Shown: positions 27,383 through 36,499, counted from the first letter of the stretch. The stretch: 64,000 bases of DNA from Salipaludibacillus keqinensis (GCF_003226325.1 NZ_PDOD01000005.1:186001-250000), one strand, 5' to 3'. Program-made: numbers and translations. Notes: generated by a model from the letters alone, not told the origin.

Positions 27383-28165
27383 ATGAAAGCATTGGAAGGA
27401 AAGTTAGCTCTAGTTACAGGCGTAAGCCGAACGGGAGGGATCGGCGCGGCTATATGCAGAGAATTTGCCCGAAACGGTGCAGATATTTTGTTTACATACT
27501 GGACGAATTACGATGACACTATGCCCTGGGGAGTGGGACAAGACGAACCTTCAACGATTAAACAAGAAATGGAATCATTCGGGGTAAAGTGTGAAATGGT
27601 GGAACTAGATTTAACTGAGACGAAATCGATTGACGTATTATATGATTTTTCCAAAGATCGTTTCGGGTCATCCCCGGACATTCTTGTGAACAATGCTTGC
27701 TTCTCAGTAAACGATAATATCGATACGATTACAGCTGAAAAACTAGATCAACATTACGTTATTAATGTACGAGCTGTGACGTTGTTAACTCAAAAATTTG
27801 TTCAGTCATTTTCAAAAAATGAAGGGAGAATTATCAATATTACTACCGGTTGGTCGAGAGGACAAATGCCAGAAGAGCTGTCGTATGTGTTGACGAAATC
27901 GTCGGTTGAAACGCTGACTTACACGTTATCTTCGTCTTTGGCGGCTAAGGGAATTACGATCAATGCGATAAACCCTGGACCGACTAATTCTGGCTGGATG
28001 AACGACGAAGTCAAAAAAGAATTGCTACCAAGGTTTCCGACAGGCCGTCTTGGAGAACCTTCAGACGCAGCTAAACTAGCACTATTCCTCGCTAGTGAAC
28101 AATCGGCGTGGATTACTGGTCAAGTTCTCCATTCGGAAGGTGGCTTTAAAAATGGGGACGATTAG
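27383..28165 (+). CDS. Short-chain dehydrogenase/reductase
   Basis: This 260-residue Rossmann-fold oxidoreductase uses NAD(P)H on an unknown carbonyl or alcohol. The cofactor loop is LVTGVSRTGGIGAAI, with ILVNNA in strand 4. The catalytic Tyr-Lys lies in SYVLTKSS, and the end resembles FabG-like SDRs (LFLASEQSAWITGQVLHSEGG). A longer frame begins at 27308. I prefer the ATG at 27383; the in-frame GTG at 27371 is closer to GAAGGA and is possible. Confidence 0.85.
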   Translation: MKALEGKLALVTGVSRTGGIGAAICREFARNGADILFTYWTNYDDTMPWGVGQDEPSTIKQEMESFGVKCEMVELDLTETKSIDVLYDFSKDRFGSSPDILVNNACFSVNDNIDTITAEKLDQHYVINVRAVTLLTQKFVQSFSKNEGRIINITTGWSRGQMPEELSYVLTKSSVETLTYTLSSSLAAKGITINAINPGPTNSGWMNDEVKKELLPRFPTGRLGEPSDAAKLALFLASEQSAWITGQVLHSEGGFKNGDD

Positions 28166-28204
28166 AGAAGTAATTTCCAAGCAAATGATGGAAATATATA
28201 CGAG

Positions 28205-28408
28205 CGACTCTTTTACGAGGAGCACTCGAGAGTTTTTACTGAAAAAAGCATTTATCGACACTTTTTCTAGCAGGACGTGAGAATTTTTACCGATAAACTC
28301 TTTTATTGACTCATTTTCTAGCGGCGCTCGAAAATTTCTACCGATAAAAGCATTTATCGACTCTTTTTCTATCTTATACCCGCAATTTTCTACCGATATG
28401 CTGAAAAC
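28205..28408. repeat. 51-bp intergenic tandem repeat, four copies
   Basis: Units start at 28205, 28256, 28307 and 28358. Each runs CGACTCTTTTTCTAGC, a variable part, then GAATTTCTACCGATAAAAGC and ATTTAT; the fourth is degenerate. No frame encodes a convincing protein. They fill most of the gap between the convergent SDR and HAD genes. Confidence 0.85.
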
Positions 28409-28473
28409 TCACGAGGCCATTCACGAAACCTAATCTCCTATTCTCAAATGACAAATCAAAGTGTATTCCAAGA

Positions 28474-28516
28474 ACATAAAAGGCGAGCAGATCGGAAAAT
28501 TCACGACCTGCTCGCC
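28474..28516 (-). terminator. Terminator of the HAD gene
   Basis: GGCGAGCAGATCG (28482-28494) pairs with CGACCTGCTCGCC (28504-28516) with one G-T pair; on the minus strand TTTTATGTT follows. Confidence 0.8.
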
Positions 28517-28526
28517 CAGTGAGAGC

Positions 28527-29342
28527 TTATCTCTCCATTTGCTCCATCCAATCAGTGATGCTAGGAACTTGAAGAAGATTTTTGTGTTCTGTTTTATGAG
28601 GATGCTCAGAAATATAGACAGCTTGCATGCCCAATAATAACGCTGGAGCAATTTCATTTAAGAAGTTGTCGCCGACAGAGACAAGTCGATCATATGGAAG
28701 ATCGTAAATACCTTGTAGCTCCTTGAAAAATTCCTTCGTACGGGAAGGTTTCTTTGCCGATGAGATCACATGGTCAAAAACATTTGTTAAATTTAGCTCG
28801 TGAAGCAGACGAAGAACATCTTCTTTATCACTGTTCGTCATTAAAAGAATGTGATCCGTTTTTTGCACATGTAAGAGAAACTCTCGAAGACCTGGGATGG
28901 CATCTAAGCTAAACTGGTCACTGACCATATATTCTTTCGTTTGCATATAACGTGGGTGACAATTTTCTACACCGTAATGCTTGGCGCTAGCAAATGGAAG
29001 CCACCAACCATCCCCGATAGCAACTAATTCTTCAAAATCAAACTGAACCGGTTTGTTTCCATAAATGCTTTCGATATTTTCTACTTTTTGACCATTCCAC
29101 TTGTGAGCTTCCACAACAGTAAGCGTAATCGGGTCCACAGTGACAGCTAGGTCTCGTTTCACGTCATATGCTTTGCCGATGGCTACCACATGATCTCCAG
29201 CTTTCATTTTCTCATAGTCTTCCATGAACGAAGAACGTTTACTTAGGGGGACATCATTCATAAGCAACTGAGCATAATAATCAAAGTGATCTTTCCCCTC
29301 GTAAAGGGTTCCATCTAAATCAAATATGTATAATTTCTTCAT
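28527..29342 (-). CDS. HAD-family hydrolase
   Basis: This 271-residue phosphatase-like protein has motif I DLDGTLY (nucleophile Asp8, Asp10), motif II LLMTNSD, a Lys in SSAKKPSRTKEF and motif IV SVGDNFLNEIAPAL. The long cap region between motifs I and II (about 20-125) includes VDPITLTVVEAHKW, which I do not recognise. Substrate unknown. A GTG at 29363 would add 7 residues; the ATG at 29342 gives the normal HAD start MKKLYIFDLDGT. The next gene upstream is also a phosphatase and may be cotranscribed. Confidence 0.82.
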   Translation of the reverse strand: MKKLYIFDLDGTLYEGKDHFDYYAQLLMNDVPLSKRSSFMEDYEKMKAGDHVVAIGKAYDVKRDLAVTVDPITLTVVEAHKWNGQKVENIESIYGNKPVQFDFEELVAIGDGWWLPFASAKHYGVENCHPRYMQTKEYMVSDQFSLDAIPGLREFLLHVQKTDHILLMTNSDKEDVLRLLHELNLTNVFDHVISSAKKPSRTKEFFKELQGIYDLPYDRLVSVGDNFLNEIAPALLLGMQAVYISEHPHKTEHKNLLQVPSITDWMEQMER

Positions 29343-29404
29343 TTCGTGTCTCAGTCCTTTCACGGTTTAAAGCGCAGAACGCAATTCCAGAAAATGTTCC
29401 CATC

Positions 29405-30211
29405 CTATTTTTTCGTACGAATATAGTTGGATCGAATGGAGTGGTGTAACTCCTTCTTGGCAGTTAATACTGAGGATGGATGGAACACATCGATTTGTTC
29501 ACCATCCACCGTAGTGATGTGAATCCCTTGTTCTTTCAACAAGACATAAGCAGCTCCAAAGTCCCATGGACCAAGTCCGATGAAAATCGCTCCATCTAAT
29601 CGACCGACTGCTACGTTTGCCAGTTCAAGTGCGGCAGACCCGAGGCACCGAAAACCACGAATATCTGTTGCCATCTTTTGAAGAGGTTGTTCATGAAGAT
29701 ACTCATTTGGAGCTAACCATAAATGATTCATACTAATCAAGGCTTGTTCAGAAGTCGGAGCCATTGTGGAAGGCTTTATAAATTCATCGTCTATGAAGAC
29801 CCCATTACCTTTAAGTGTGTGAAACAATTGATCAGCCATTGGATCGTATACAACCCCAACAATAGGCTGCCCTCGATCAAATACACCGACAGAGATGCAA
29901 AAGTTACGTTTATTATGAACGAAATTGGTCGTTCCATCGATCGGATCCACTAGCCAGACTATTTCATTATGGGGATCATAATCAGCTTGATTAGATGCCA
30001 CCCCTTCCTCTCCTAATAGAAAATGATGTGGAAAGGTTTCATTAATTTTATTGGCGAAAAAGGCTTCAATCTCCTTATCTTTTTCTGTAACAAGGTCAGC
30101 GGCAGATGTCTTATATTCTACCGTGATTTCTTGTGAGACAGCCTCTCTTAATATTTCCCCGGCTTCATAAGCCCACTCTTTAGTTAAGCGGTAAATTTCT
30201 TGATACTCCAT
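29405..30211 (-). CDS. Inositol monophosphatase family protein
   Basis: This 268-residue metal-dependent phosphatase has the family motifs GEEG (67-70), WLVDPIDGTTNFVH (86-99) and WDFGAAYVLLKEQG (near 216), which carry the metal-binding Glu and Asp residues. It may act on inositol phosphate, NADP or 3'-phosphoadenosine phosphate; the sequence does not decide. AAGGGG lies 8 bases before the ATG. The terminator of the phn operon separates it from phnE. Confidence 0.88.
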   Translation of the reverse strand: MEYQEIYRLTKEWAYEAGEILREAVSQEITVEYKTSAADLVTEKDKEIEAFFANKINETFPHHFLLGEEGVASNQADYDPHNEIVWLVDPIDGTTNFVHNKRNFCISVGVFDRGQPIVGVVYDPMADQLFHTLKGNGVFIDDEFIKPSTMAPTSEQALISMNHLWLAPNEYLHEQPLQKMATDIRGFRCLGSAALELANVAVGRLDGAIFIGLGPWDFGAAYVLLKEQGIHITTVDGEQIDVFHPSSVLTAKKELHHSIRSNYIRTKK

Positions 30212-30230
30212 AAATCATACCCCTTTTTAT

Positions 30231-30267
30231 AAAAATAGAGATGAGGTCCACTAACGGGTCCTCATCT
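30231..30267 (-). terminator. Terminator of the phn operon
   Basis: GATGAGG (30240-30246) pairs with CCTCATC (30260-30266), with extra pairing inside; on the minus strand a T-rich run follows. It lies 44 bases after the phnE stop. Confidence 0.65.
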
Positions 30268-30310
30268 TCTCATGTTTCCATACGAGTCAGGCTCGTGAAT
30301 TTTCTTGAGT

Positions 30311-31114
30311 TTATACGAGTTTTTTGCGGATTTTCCCACTAATTAAATCAATAATACTAACGAAAACGACTACGACGATCAAGATCATCCCCACGTCTTC
30401 CCAGTTTCGCTGGTAGGTAGCTAAAATTAGTGGGGCACCAATACCCCCAGCGCCGACAATACCTAATACTGTCGAGGCACGGACATCAATTTCAAACCGA
30501 TAAATCGAATAAGATGAAAATTCAGGTAAAACTTGCGGAAGGACTCCGTACCACATTGCTTGGATTCTGTTTCCACCGCTTGCTTTAATCGCGTCCACAT
30601 TGCTTGTATCGATGGATTCAATCACTTCTGCATACAATTTCCCTAACATTCCTATTGAATTGATACTAATGGCAAGCACACCAGCGTAAGGCCCGATTCC
30701 GACAGCGGCTACAAAGATGATCGCAAAGATGAGCTCTGGTACTGCACGTATTCCGTTTAAGAGAGCTTTCCCAAAGTATGAAAATCGTTTCGTCATGTTA
30801 CGTGCAGCAAGAAAACCAACCGGAATGGCCAAAATCGTTGCTACCGTCACACCGGCATAGGCAATGAAGATAGTCTCCATCATAAACCCAATATAGACCG
30901 GGAATTGAACGATATAGTCCATATCTGTTAAAGGAACGATGAAGATTCGTCTTAAAGTTTCTAAAGGGGAGGCAGACGATCCTGAAACGGAAAAGGATGT
31001 CGTAGAAAATGCAACAATGTAAAAAGCACTTAAGATCAACAAGGTAGTGTAAAAATAAACTTTAAATTTTTTGGTTTTTGCTTTACGTAAGGATACTTTT
31101 GGTTGTGTACTCAT
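30311..31114 (-). CDS. phnE: Phosphonate-type ABC transporter permease 2
   Basis: This 267-residue membrane protein has about six hydrophobic segments and the permease loop IKASGGNRIQAMWYGVLPQV. It follows the other phnE copy with a one-base TAATG overlap and shares its layout (STVLGIVGAGGIGAPL here, ASVVLGFVGAGGIGIIL there). The two together make the channel for phosphonate, phosphite or phosphate; no C-P lyase genes are in the window, so the substrate is open. Confidence 0.9.
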   Translation of the reverse strand: MSTQPKVSLRKAKTKKFKVYFYTTLLILSAFYIVAFSTTSFSVSGSSASPLETLRRIFIVPLTDMDYIVQFPVYIGFMMETIFIAYAGVTVATILAIPVGFLAARNMTKRFSYFGKALLNGIRAVPELIFAIIFVAAVGIGPYAGVLAISINSIGMLGKLYAEVIESIDTSNVDAIKASGGNRIQAMWYGVLPQVLPEFSSYSIYRFEIDVRASTVLGIVGAGGIGAPLILATYQRNWEDVGMILIVVVVFVSIIDLISGKIRKKLV

Positions 31115-31932
31115 TATTCTAATCGCTCCCTTACGCGATTACTGATTAAGTCAATGATTGTAATCGTCAAAAATGTCATAAAGATGATCGTTGCCACGTT
31201 ATCGTAATTAAACATACTTAATTGCTGACGAAGAATGATCCCGATACCACCAGCACCAACAAAACCAAGAACAACGGAGGCTTTCACGTTGATTTCTAGC
31301 ACGTATAGAGAATAAGAAGCAAATTGAGGCAAGATTTGTGGCATAACGCCAAATGTGATCACTTGGAATACATTTCCTCCTGAGGCTCTAATGGCTTCCA
31401 CTGGACCTGGATCTATTGCTTCAATCGTTTCACTGACTAATTTCGCTAAGATTCCAAGTGAAAAGACAAATAACGCGAGAATACCTGAAACAGCACCAAT
31501 ACCTACGAGAGCGACAAACAACACAGCAAGGATGATCTCAGGGATCGTCCGTAACAAGTTAAGAAAATTACGGATAAATTGATAAAAATAAGAATTTTGG
31601 TTGATGTTACTGGCTGCTAAAAAGCTCATCGGTAAAGCAAAAATGGCTGCTAATGTTGTACTGAAAAGAGCCATATTCCATGTTTCTAATAAACTCATAG
31701 CAACACGAGGCAGGTAACTCCAGTTTGGAGGCCACAAGTCATCCACTACGAAGTAAAACATGATGGGCAACCCTTCAATAACCCGGTCAGGAAACGCTTG
31801 CGTTTGATAAGCAGCAAGAATATATAATCCTACAACGAGAAATAGTGCTGATCCTAAGTACCATTTGAACCCTTTAGGAGTGAGAGGATGGCGCTTTTGT
31901 GCGGATGGTTGAACGATATCCTTGTTCGACAT
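31114..31932 (-). CDS. phnE: Phosphonate-type ABC transporter permease 1
   Basis: This 272-residue permease has the same fold as its neighbour, with the loop IRASGGNVFQVITFGVMPQI and the GFVGAGGIG segment. It overlaps phnC and the second phnE by one base each, so it is translationally coupled on both sides. Two different PhnE subunits probably form a heterodimer. Confidence 0.9.
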   Translation of the reverse strand: MSNKDIVQPSAQKRHPLTPKGFKWYLGSALFLVVGLYILAAYQTQAFPDRVIEGLPIMFYFVVDDLWPPNWSYLPRVAMSLLETWNMALFSTTLAAIFALPMSFLAASNINQNSYFYQFIRNFLNLLRTIPEIILAVLFVALVGIGAVSGILALFVFSLGILAKLVSETIEAIDPGPVEAIRASGGNVFQVITFGVMPQILPQFASYSLYVLEINVKASVVLGFVGAGGIGIILRQQLSMFNYDNVATIIFMTFLTITIIDLISNRVRERLE

Positions 31933-32714
31933 TAGCTCTCATCTCCTCCGAGAAGATCATCTTCTTTGATCGGACGACCGTAAATTTCTTCAAAAGTCTT
32001 ATCTGTTACCTGATCGATTGGTCCGTCGAAGACCACTTCACCATCACGCAAACCAATAATTCGATCAGCATACTCTTGAGCCATATCGATAAAGTGAAGA
32101 TTGACAAGGGTAGTTAAGTTGTCTTCCTTACTTACTCGACGTAGGTCTTTCATGACTTTATGAGATGTTGGAGGATCCAAACTTGCTACGGGTTCATCTG
32201 CTAAAATGACTTTAGGTTGCTGGGTGAGCACACGTGCAATACTTACACGCTGCTGCTGACCGCCACTAAGCTGATCTGCTCGTACATAGGCTTTTTCCTG
32301 AATGCCAACTCGTTCAAGGTTTGACATGCCTAATTGTAGATCTTCTTGGGGGAATAATCCCAGCATGCTGCGAAGAGTACCTGTATGACCTAGTCGACCA
32401 GCCATGACATTGCGAAGCACAGACATACGTTTTACTAGGTTGTAACTTTGGAAGATCATACCGACTTCCGTTCGTAATTTTCTTAGCTGTTTTTCTTTAA
32501 AAGAGAGTATATCTTGATCGTCTAATAGTAATTCGCCTTCAGTAGGAGTTACCATACGATTTATGCTTCTAATTAACGTCGATTTTCCAGCACCGGACAT
32601 TCCAACGACAACGACAAACTCACCGTCATTGATTTTGAGATTAATATTTTTTAAACCTTGGTGCCCGTTAGGATAGACTAACGATACATTCTTAAATTCG
32701 ATCAATCTGGTCAC
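31932..32714 (-). CDS. phnC: Phosphonate-type ABC transporter ATP-binding protein
   Basis: This 260-residue ATPase has Walker A GMSGAGKST (38-46), signature LSGGQQQRVSIAR and Walker B VILADEPVASLDP. SYNLVKRMSVLRNVMAGRLG is the PhnC-specific Q-loop region. It is separated from phnD by 156 bases containing a hairpin, so its level may be lower than that of the binding protein. Confidence 0.92.
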   Translation of the reverse strand: MTRLIEFKNVSLVYPNGHQGLKNINLKINDGEFVVVVGMSGAGKSTLIRSINRMVTPTEGELLLDDQDILSFKEKQLRKLRTEVGMIFQSYNLVKRMSVLRNVMAGRLGHTGTLRSMLGLFPQEDLQLGMSNLERVGIQEKAYVRADQLSGGQQQRVSIARVLTQQPKVILADEPVASLDPPTSHKVMKDLRRVSKEDNLTTLVNLHFIDMAQEYADRIIGLRDGEVVFDGPIDQVTDKTFEEIYGRPIKEDDLLGGDES

Positions 32715-32772
32715 CTTCCCACTATGTAACTTTTATCATTTAGAATACTTTCAGCCCGGAAACACAAAAGAA

Positions 32773-32825
32773 GAAGGGACTGTCGGCAACTGTGAATACC
32801 ACTCTCAGTGACGACAGACACCTTC
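32773..32825 (-). promoter_or_regulatory. Interrupted hairpin between phnD and phnC
   Basis: Nested pairs GAAGG/CCTTC (32773-32777 with 32821-32825), CTGTCG/CGACAG (32780-32785 with 32812-32817) and ACTG/CAGT inside form one long interrupted stem. There is no strong T run on the minus strand. It may stabilise the phnD message or partly stop transcription, as often happens after a binding-protein gene. Confidence 0.45.
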
Positions 32826-32870
32826 TATTATAGATAAAAACGTTTTAAAAAAGTTTAATTAGGTTATTTA

Positions 32871-33848
32871 TTAGTTAGAAAGGTCGTCTTCGAACTCAGC
32901 GAATACGTCTCTAACAATGTCATAATCAGAGGATTCAGCGATGGCAACGCCGTCCCAAGTATAAATTTCATGCATGACTTCAAGCATTTCTTCATTTTCG
33001 TTTAGGCTCATAAATGCCTCTGTAATTTCTTCTTTAAGGGCATCAGATAATTCACTTCTTACAGAGATTGTGTCGTTAGGAATCTCATCTGTATAGCCGA
33101 TGACGCGAAGATCATCATGGATGTCTGGGAATTCGTCAGCTAATGTATCACGTGCATCTTCAAAAGTAGTTGCAAAGTCAGCTTGACCGTCAAGCAGTTG
33201 CATCATTGCATTGTCGTGACCACCAACACTTAATTGTTCGAAGTGGTTTTCTAAGTTTTCAATGCCCATGTCCATCAATTGTTTTGCTGGGAAGAGATAA
33301 CCAGAAGTTGAAAGGGTATCTGGAAAAGCCCAAACTAAACCTTCTTCTTCTAACAAATCATCTATGTCTTCTAAGTGAGAGTCAGCCGGTACTGTATATT
33401 GAGCCACGTATGAGTCACTATCATTACGAATAGACTTTAAAATAACTTCTACGTCTGCACGATCTTCAGCTTGTACAAAACCGAATGGATTAAGGAAACC
33501 GATGTCAACTTGTTGAGTTCTCATTGCTTCAATCAAGCCACTGAAGTCAACCATAACTTCTGCTCGAACGTCCACACCTAGTTCTTCAGAAAGGAATTGT
33601 TCTAATGGTTCAGCAGTAGTAGCTATTTCAGACGCGTCCTGGGACGGAATGAAGCCCATAACTAGCTCGTCCACGTCATCTGTAGCGGATGCTTCGTTAT
33701 TGTTATCGTCGTTGTTGTCCTCTACAGCATTGTCATTACCGCCTGTGTTGTTGACATTCGTACTATTATTCTCGTTGTCCCCATTACCACAAGCAACTAA
33801 AGCTGACATAACCCCACCTAAAACTAATGCATAACCCATACGTTTCAT
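32871..33848 (-). CDS. phnD: Phosphonate-type ABC transporter binding lipoprotein
   Basis: This 325-residue secreted lipoprotein (LVACG, Cys20) has an Asn/Asp-rich linker (22-60) and a PhnD domain: VMGFIPSQDA, DVGFLNPFGFVQA and FPDTLSTSGYLFPA, the last forming the usual anion-binding loop. It is the first gene of phnDCEE. A possible Pho-box-like pair of TTTACR hexamers lies about 120 bases before its start. Confidence 0.9.
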   Translation of the reverse strand: MKRMGYALVLGGVMSALVACGNGDNENNSTNVNNTGGNDNAVEDNNDDNNNEASATDDVDELVMGFIPSQDASEIATTAEPLEQFLSEELGVDVRAEVMVDFSGLIEAMRTQQVDIGFLNPFGFVQAEDRADVEVILKSIRNDSDSYVAQYTVPADSHLEDIDDLLEEEGLVWAFPDTLSTSGYLFPAKQLMDMGIENLENHFEQLSVGGHDNAMMQLLDGQADFATTFEDARDTLADEFPDIHDDLRVIGYTDEIPNDTISVRSELSDALKEEITEAFMSLNENEEMLEVMHEIYTWDGVAIAESSDYDIVRDVFAEFEDDLSN

Positions 33849-33967
33849 AAGCTTAAACCCTCCACTTTTTATATAAATTATTTTTTAGAAAGCATCATCA
33901 TAATTTTGTCGATTATGTGTCCTTCCATGTAAAATTATTGTTGATTGAGAGACTAAAGTCAACTAAA

Positions 33968-33984
33968 TTTACGAAAAATTTACA
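33968..33984 (+). promoter_or_regulatory. Possible Pho-box-like hexamer pair
   Basis: TTTACG and TTTACA start 11 bp apart, the period of PhoP repeats in Bacilli (TT[ATC]A[CT]A). Only two hexamers are seen and they read opposite to phnD, so this is weak. Confidence 0.25.
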
Positions 33985-34026
33985 TAGTTTAAGAGAAATC
34001 GAAAACTGTATTTTCAGATATATTTT

Positions 34027-34062
34027 AAAAAAGCTCTAGAGAAGGCTTCTCTAAAGCTTTTT
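34027..34062 (-). terminator. Terminator of the amino-acid ABC operon
   Basis: AAAAAGCTCTAGAGAA pairs with TTCTCTAAAGCTTTTT with one mismatch around a short loop, 62 bases after the permease stop. Confidence 0.8.
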
Positions 34063-34123
34063 AAATAATATATAATGAATATTTTATTGGAAAAAATAGT
34101 GTCATATTATTTGCCATTTTACT

Positions 34124-34807
34124 TTAAATATCACCATATTTTTCGTATCGCTTCTCTAGGTAATTCTGAAGCACGGTCATGACTGAACAAATTCCCCAGT
34201 AAATCAGCGCCACTAAGATAAACATCGTCATATAGTCCATCTCTCGTCCGGCGACAATTCGGGACATTTGGAATATTTCCGGAACAGTAATCATTGCCGC
34301 CAAAGAAGACGCTTTGATCAAGTCCAGCAAGACGTTTGTTAAAGGCGGAACGGCAATCCGGGACGCTTGTGGTAATACAATGCGCCGCATCATAAGCCAA
34401 TAGGAAAATCCGAGAGATTGAGCGGACTCCCACTGGCCTCTTGGTACTGCTGAAATCGCCGAACGGTTAATTTCGGCCATGTAAGCGGCACTATTTAAAC
34501 TGAAACCGATCACAGCAGCTGTAACCGCGTTGAATTCAACCCCAATGAACGGAAATCCGAAATAAAGCAAGAATAGGATGATCAGAATGGGAACTCCCCG
34601 CATGAACGAGATATACAGTCTTGCAGGCCAACGAAACCAAACCTTTTCAGATGCTCGGGCAATCGCTAGAAACAAACTGATCACAAGACCAATCACCATA
34701 CTGACTAGCGAGATGAAAAGGGTGTACCATATCCCCTGCATGATATAAGGAAAGGACTCGATCGCTAATTGAATATCAAAGATGTATTCCCACTGAATAT
34801 CTCCCAT
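34124..34807 (-). CDS. Polar amino-acid ABC transporter permease
   Basis: This 227-residue permease of the His/Glu/Gln/Arg family has five hydrophobic segments, the N-terminal GIWYTLFISLVSMVIGLVIS typical of TcyB/GlnP, and the EAA loop QWESAQSLGFSYWLMMRRIVLPQA. It follows the binding protein by 12 bases. No ATP-binding gene follows before the terminator, so it must use a subunit encoded elsewhere. Cystine (TcyB) or glutamine are candidate substrates. Confidence 0.88.
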   Translation of the reverse strand: MGDIQWEYIFDIQLAIESFPYIMQGIWYTLFISLVSMVIGLVISLFLAIARASEKVWFRWPARLYISFMRGVPILIILFLLYFGFPFIGVEFNAVTAAVIGFSLNSAAYMAEINRSAISAVPRGQWESAQSLGFSYWLMMRRIVLPQASRIAVPPLTNVLLDLIKASSLAAMITVPEIFQMSRIVAGREMDYMTMFILVALIYWGICSVMTVLQNYLEKRYEKYGDI

Positions 34808-34819
34808 CGTGATTCTCCT

Positions 34820-35692
34820 TTACTCTTCGTCTGCAAAATCGATGTCTGGCTCTTCAGACACGTCTTGACCGCCAAAGAATTGTTCAGACAGTTCCTGAAT
34901 GGTGCCGTCTTCAAGCATCTCATTGATGACTTCGTTTAGATTTTCTTGAAGTTCTGTGTTGTCTAGATTCATGATCATCGCCTGATTATTAGGGTGATAA
35001 AATAAATCAGGATGGATGGCCACATCAATTTCAGGAAGGGCTTCAATAGCCAGTGATTGTAAGTAATAGTCGTTCATAACGACGTCGAGACGTCCGTTTT
35101 CAATGTCGCGAAGGTACGTATCATTGGTCACATTTTCGTAAGTAACCCCTTCAGCTCCGTACTCTTCGGCGATTTGCATGTAAATCGTTGTTGCCGCTCC
35201 ACCATGACGTTTTCCATCAAGATCTTCAAGAGTATCAATCCCTGAAAAATCATCTGGACGAACGATCATCGAGCCATAAGAGAATTTGTAAGGATCCGTA
35301 AACAAGAAGCGCTCTTCACGATCTTCGTTAATATCAATATCGTTGACGGCGATATCTACTTGTCCATTATTAATTGACGTGAGCATACCGTCAAAGCCCA
35401 TTTCAGTAAACTCTGCTTCAAGACCTAAACGGTCCGCGGCTTCACGAGTGACTTCAACTTCAAATCCTGTTAATTCGTCTGTCTCATCAGAATGGAATGA
35501 TGTTGGATAGAGCGTTCCAGAAGTAGCTACCTCCAACACCCCTTCTTCTTGAATTTCATCCCAACGAGTAGGTTCGTCATTTTCCCCAGCTTGTTCGTTA
35601 TTTTCGTTGTTTCCACACGCCGTAAGTATAAATGTCATCGAAAGAACGGATAGTAGAAACGTCCCTCGAATATGCTTTGCTAAAAAATTCAT
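34820..35692 (-). CDS. Amino-acid ABC transporter binding lipoprotein
   Basis: This 290-residue lipoprotein (ILTAC, Cys26) carries a type II binding fold. GVLEVATSGTLYPTSFHSDE, LTGFEVEVTREAADRLGLEAEF and DIAVNDIDINEDREERFLFT are typical of the TcyA/FliY cystine-binding group. AGAGGAGG lies 11 bases before the ATG. It is first in a two-gene operon, divergent from the tetR-like gene. Confidence 0.88.
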   Translation of the reverse strand: MNFLAKHIRGTFLLSVLSMTFILTACGNNENNEQAGENDEPTRWDEIQEEGVLEVATSGTLYPTSFHSDETDELTGFEVEVTREAADRLGLEAEFTEMGFDGMLTSINNGQVDIAVNDIDINEDREERFLFTDPYKFSYGSMIVRPDDFSGIDTLEDLDGKRHGGAATTIYMQIAEEYGAEGVTYENVTNDTYLRDIENGRLDVVMNDYYLQSLAIEALPEIDVAIHPDLFYHPNNQAMIMNLDNTELQENLNEVINEMLEDGTIQELSEQFFGGQDVSEEPDIDFADEE

Positions 35693-35838
35693 GATATGAT
35701 GTTCCTCCTCTTAAAATATAGGCTTTAGTGCATAAAAAACATAGCATGTAACTTGGGATTGAAGCAATAACAATGCTCAAAAGGAGAATAGTAAAAATGT
35801 TTTGTTAATTTAGCGATTAAACAAAAGTTAAAAAAATA

Positions 35839-35867
35839 TTATACAAACATGTTAAGTTTGATATAAT
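35839..35867 (+). promoter_or_regulatory. Promoter of the tetR-like gene with internal dyad
   Basis: TTATAC (35839-35844) and TATAAT (35862-35867) are 17 bases apart. The inverted repeat CAAAC-ATGTTAA-GTTTG (35844-35860) fills the spacer, where a repressor would block polymerase. Confidence 0.5.
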
Positions 35868-35941
35868 ATTGGGTATATAACGATATCGAGTCATTTCAAA
35901 AATCAGGAAAGGTTTGATGAGTAAAGGAGAATAGACAAAGC

Positions 35942-36499
35942 ATGAGCCGTAAAAAAACGATAGACCAAGCGCAGTTATTCCATGAAACTGAACAGCTTAT
36001 ATTAGAGTCAGGATATGCAGGTTTTCATTTCAAAGCCCTTTCTGAAAAGATGGGGGTCGCCAGAAGTACGATCTACAATTATTACACAAAGAAAGAAGAA
36101 CTGATCACTGCGTATATGGTTCATCTCCTTGAGAAAGTAGTAGAGAACATGGGACAGGCAGAGATGGAAGAACAGCCAGTAAAATATTTGATTCATCTTT
36201 GGTCTAGGTATGCTCATATGCACCAAATGCTTCAAATTATGCCCTATATAGATCAACATGCCACGCCTCAAGTGCAAGAAAATATTAAGAAAATGTTTGC
36301 GATGTTTACGGAAATGAAACTAAAGATTGAACGTACTTTGGTGAAAGGTCAGGAACGAGGAGAGCTTCGTACTGATATTCAAATGAAGACGATGGTGGGT
36401 TTAGTGATGGCGACCATTCAAGTTCCCATCAATCATACAAGCCAGAGTCAATGGGTGGAAGAAGTCTATCAATTATTAATGACAGGTTTAAAAAACTAA
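35942..36499 (+). CDS. TetR/AcrR family regulator
   Basis: This 185-residue repressor has an N-terminal helix-turn-helix (about 25-50: FHFKALSEKMGVARSTIYNYYTKKEEL) and a helical ligand domain. It lies 51 bases upstream of the RND pump gene in the same direction and probably controls it, its inducer being a pump substrate. GGAG lies about 14 bases before the ATG, so initiation may be weak. Confidence 0.88.
   Translation: MSRKKTIDQAQLFHETEQLILESGYAGFHFKALSEKMGVARSTIYNYYTKKEELITAYMVHLLEKVVENMGQAEMEEQPVKYLIHLWSRYAHMHQMLQIMPYIDQHATPQVQENIKKMFAMFTEMKLKIERTLVKGQERGELRTDIQMKTMVGLVMATIQVPINHTSQSQWVEEVYQLLMTGLKN

Noticed and set aside
28205-28408. CRISPR-like appearance of the 51-bp repeats
   Set aside because: Units are directly contiguous and imperfect, with no unique spacers and no cas genes.
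14478-35692. Identical SMTFILTAC in the sortase and amino-acid-binding lipoprotein signals
   Set aside because: The codons differ, so this is convergence of lipoprotein signals and not a duplication.
35693-35941. T-box or S-box leader before the amino-acid transporter
   Set aside because: The region is short and lacks the conserved T-box or S-box sequences.
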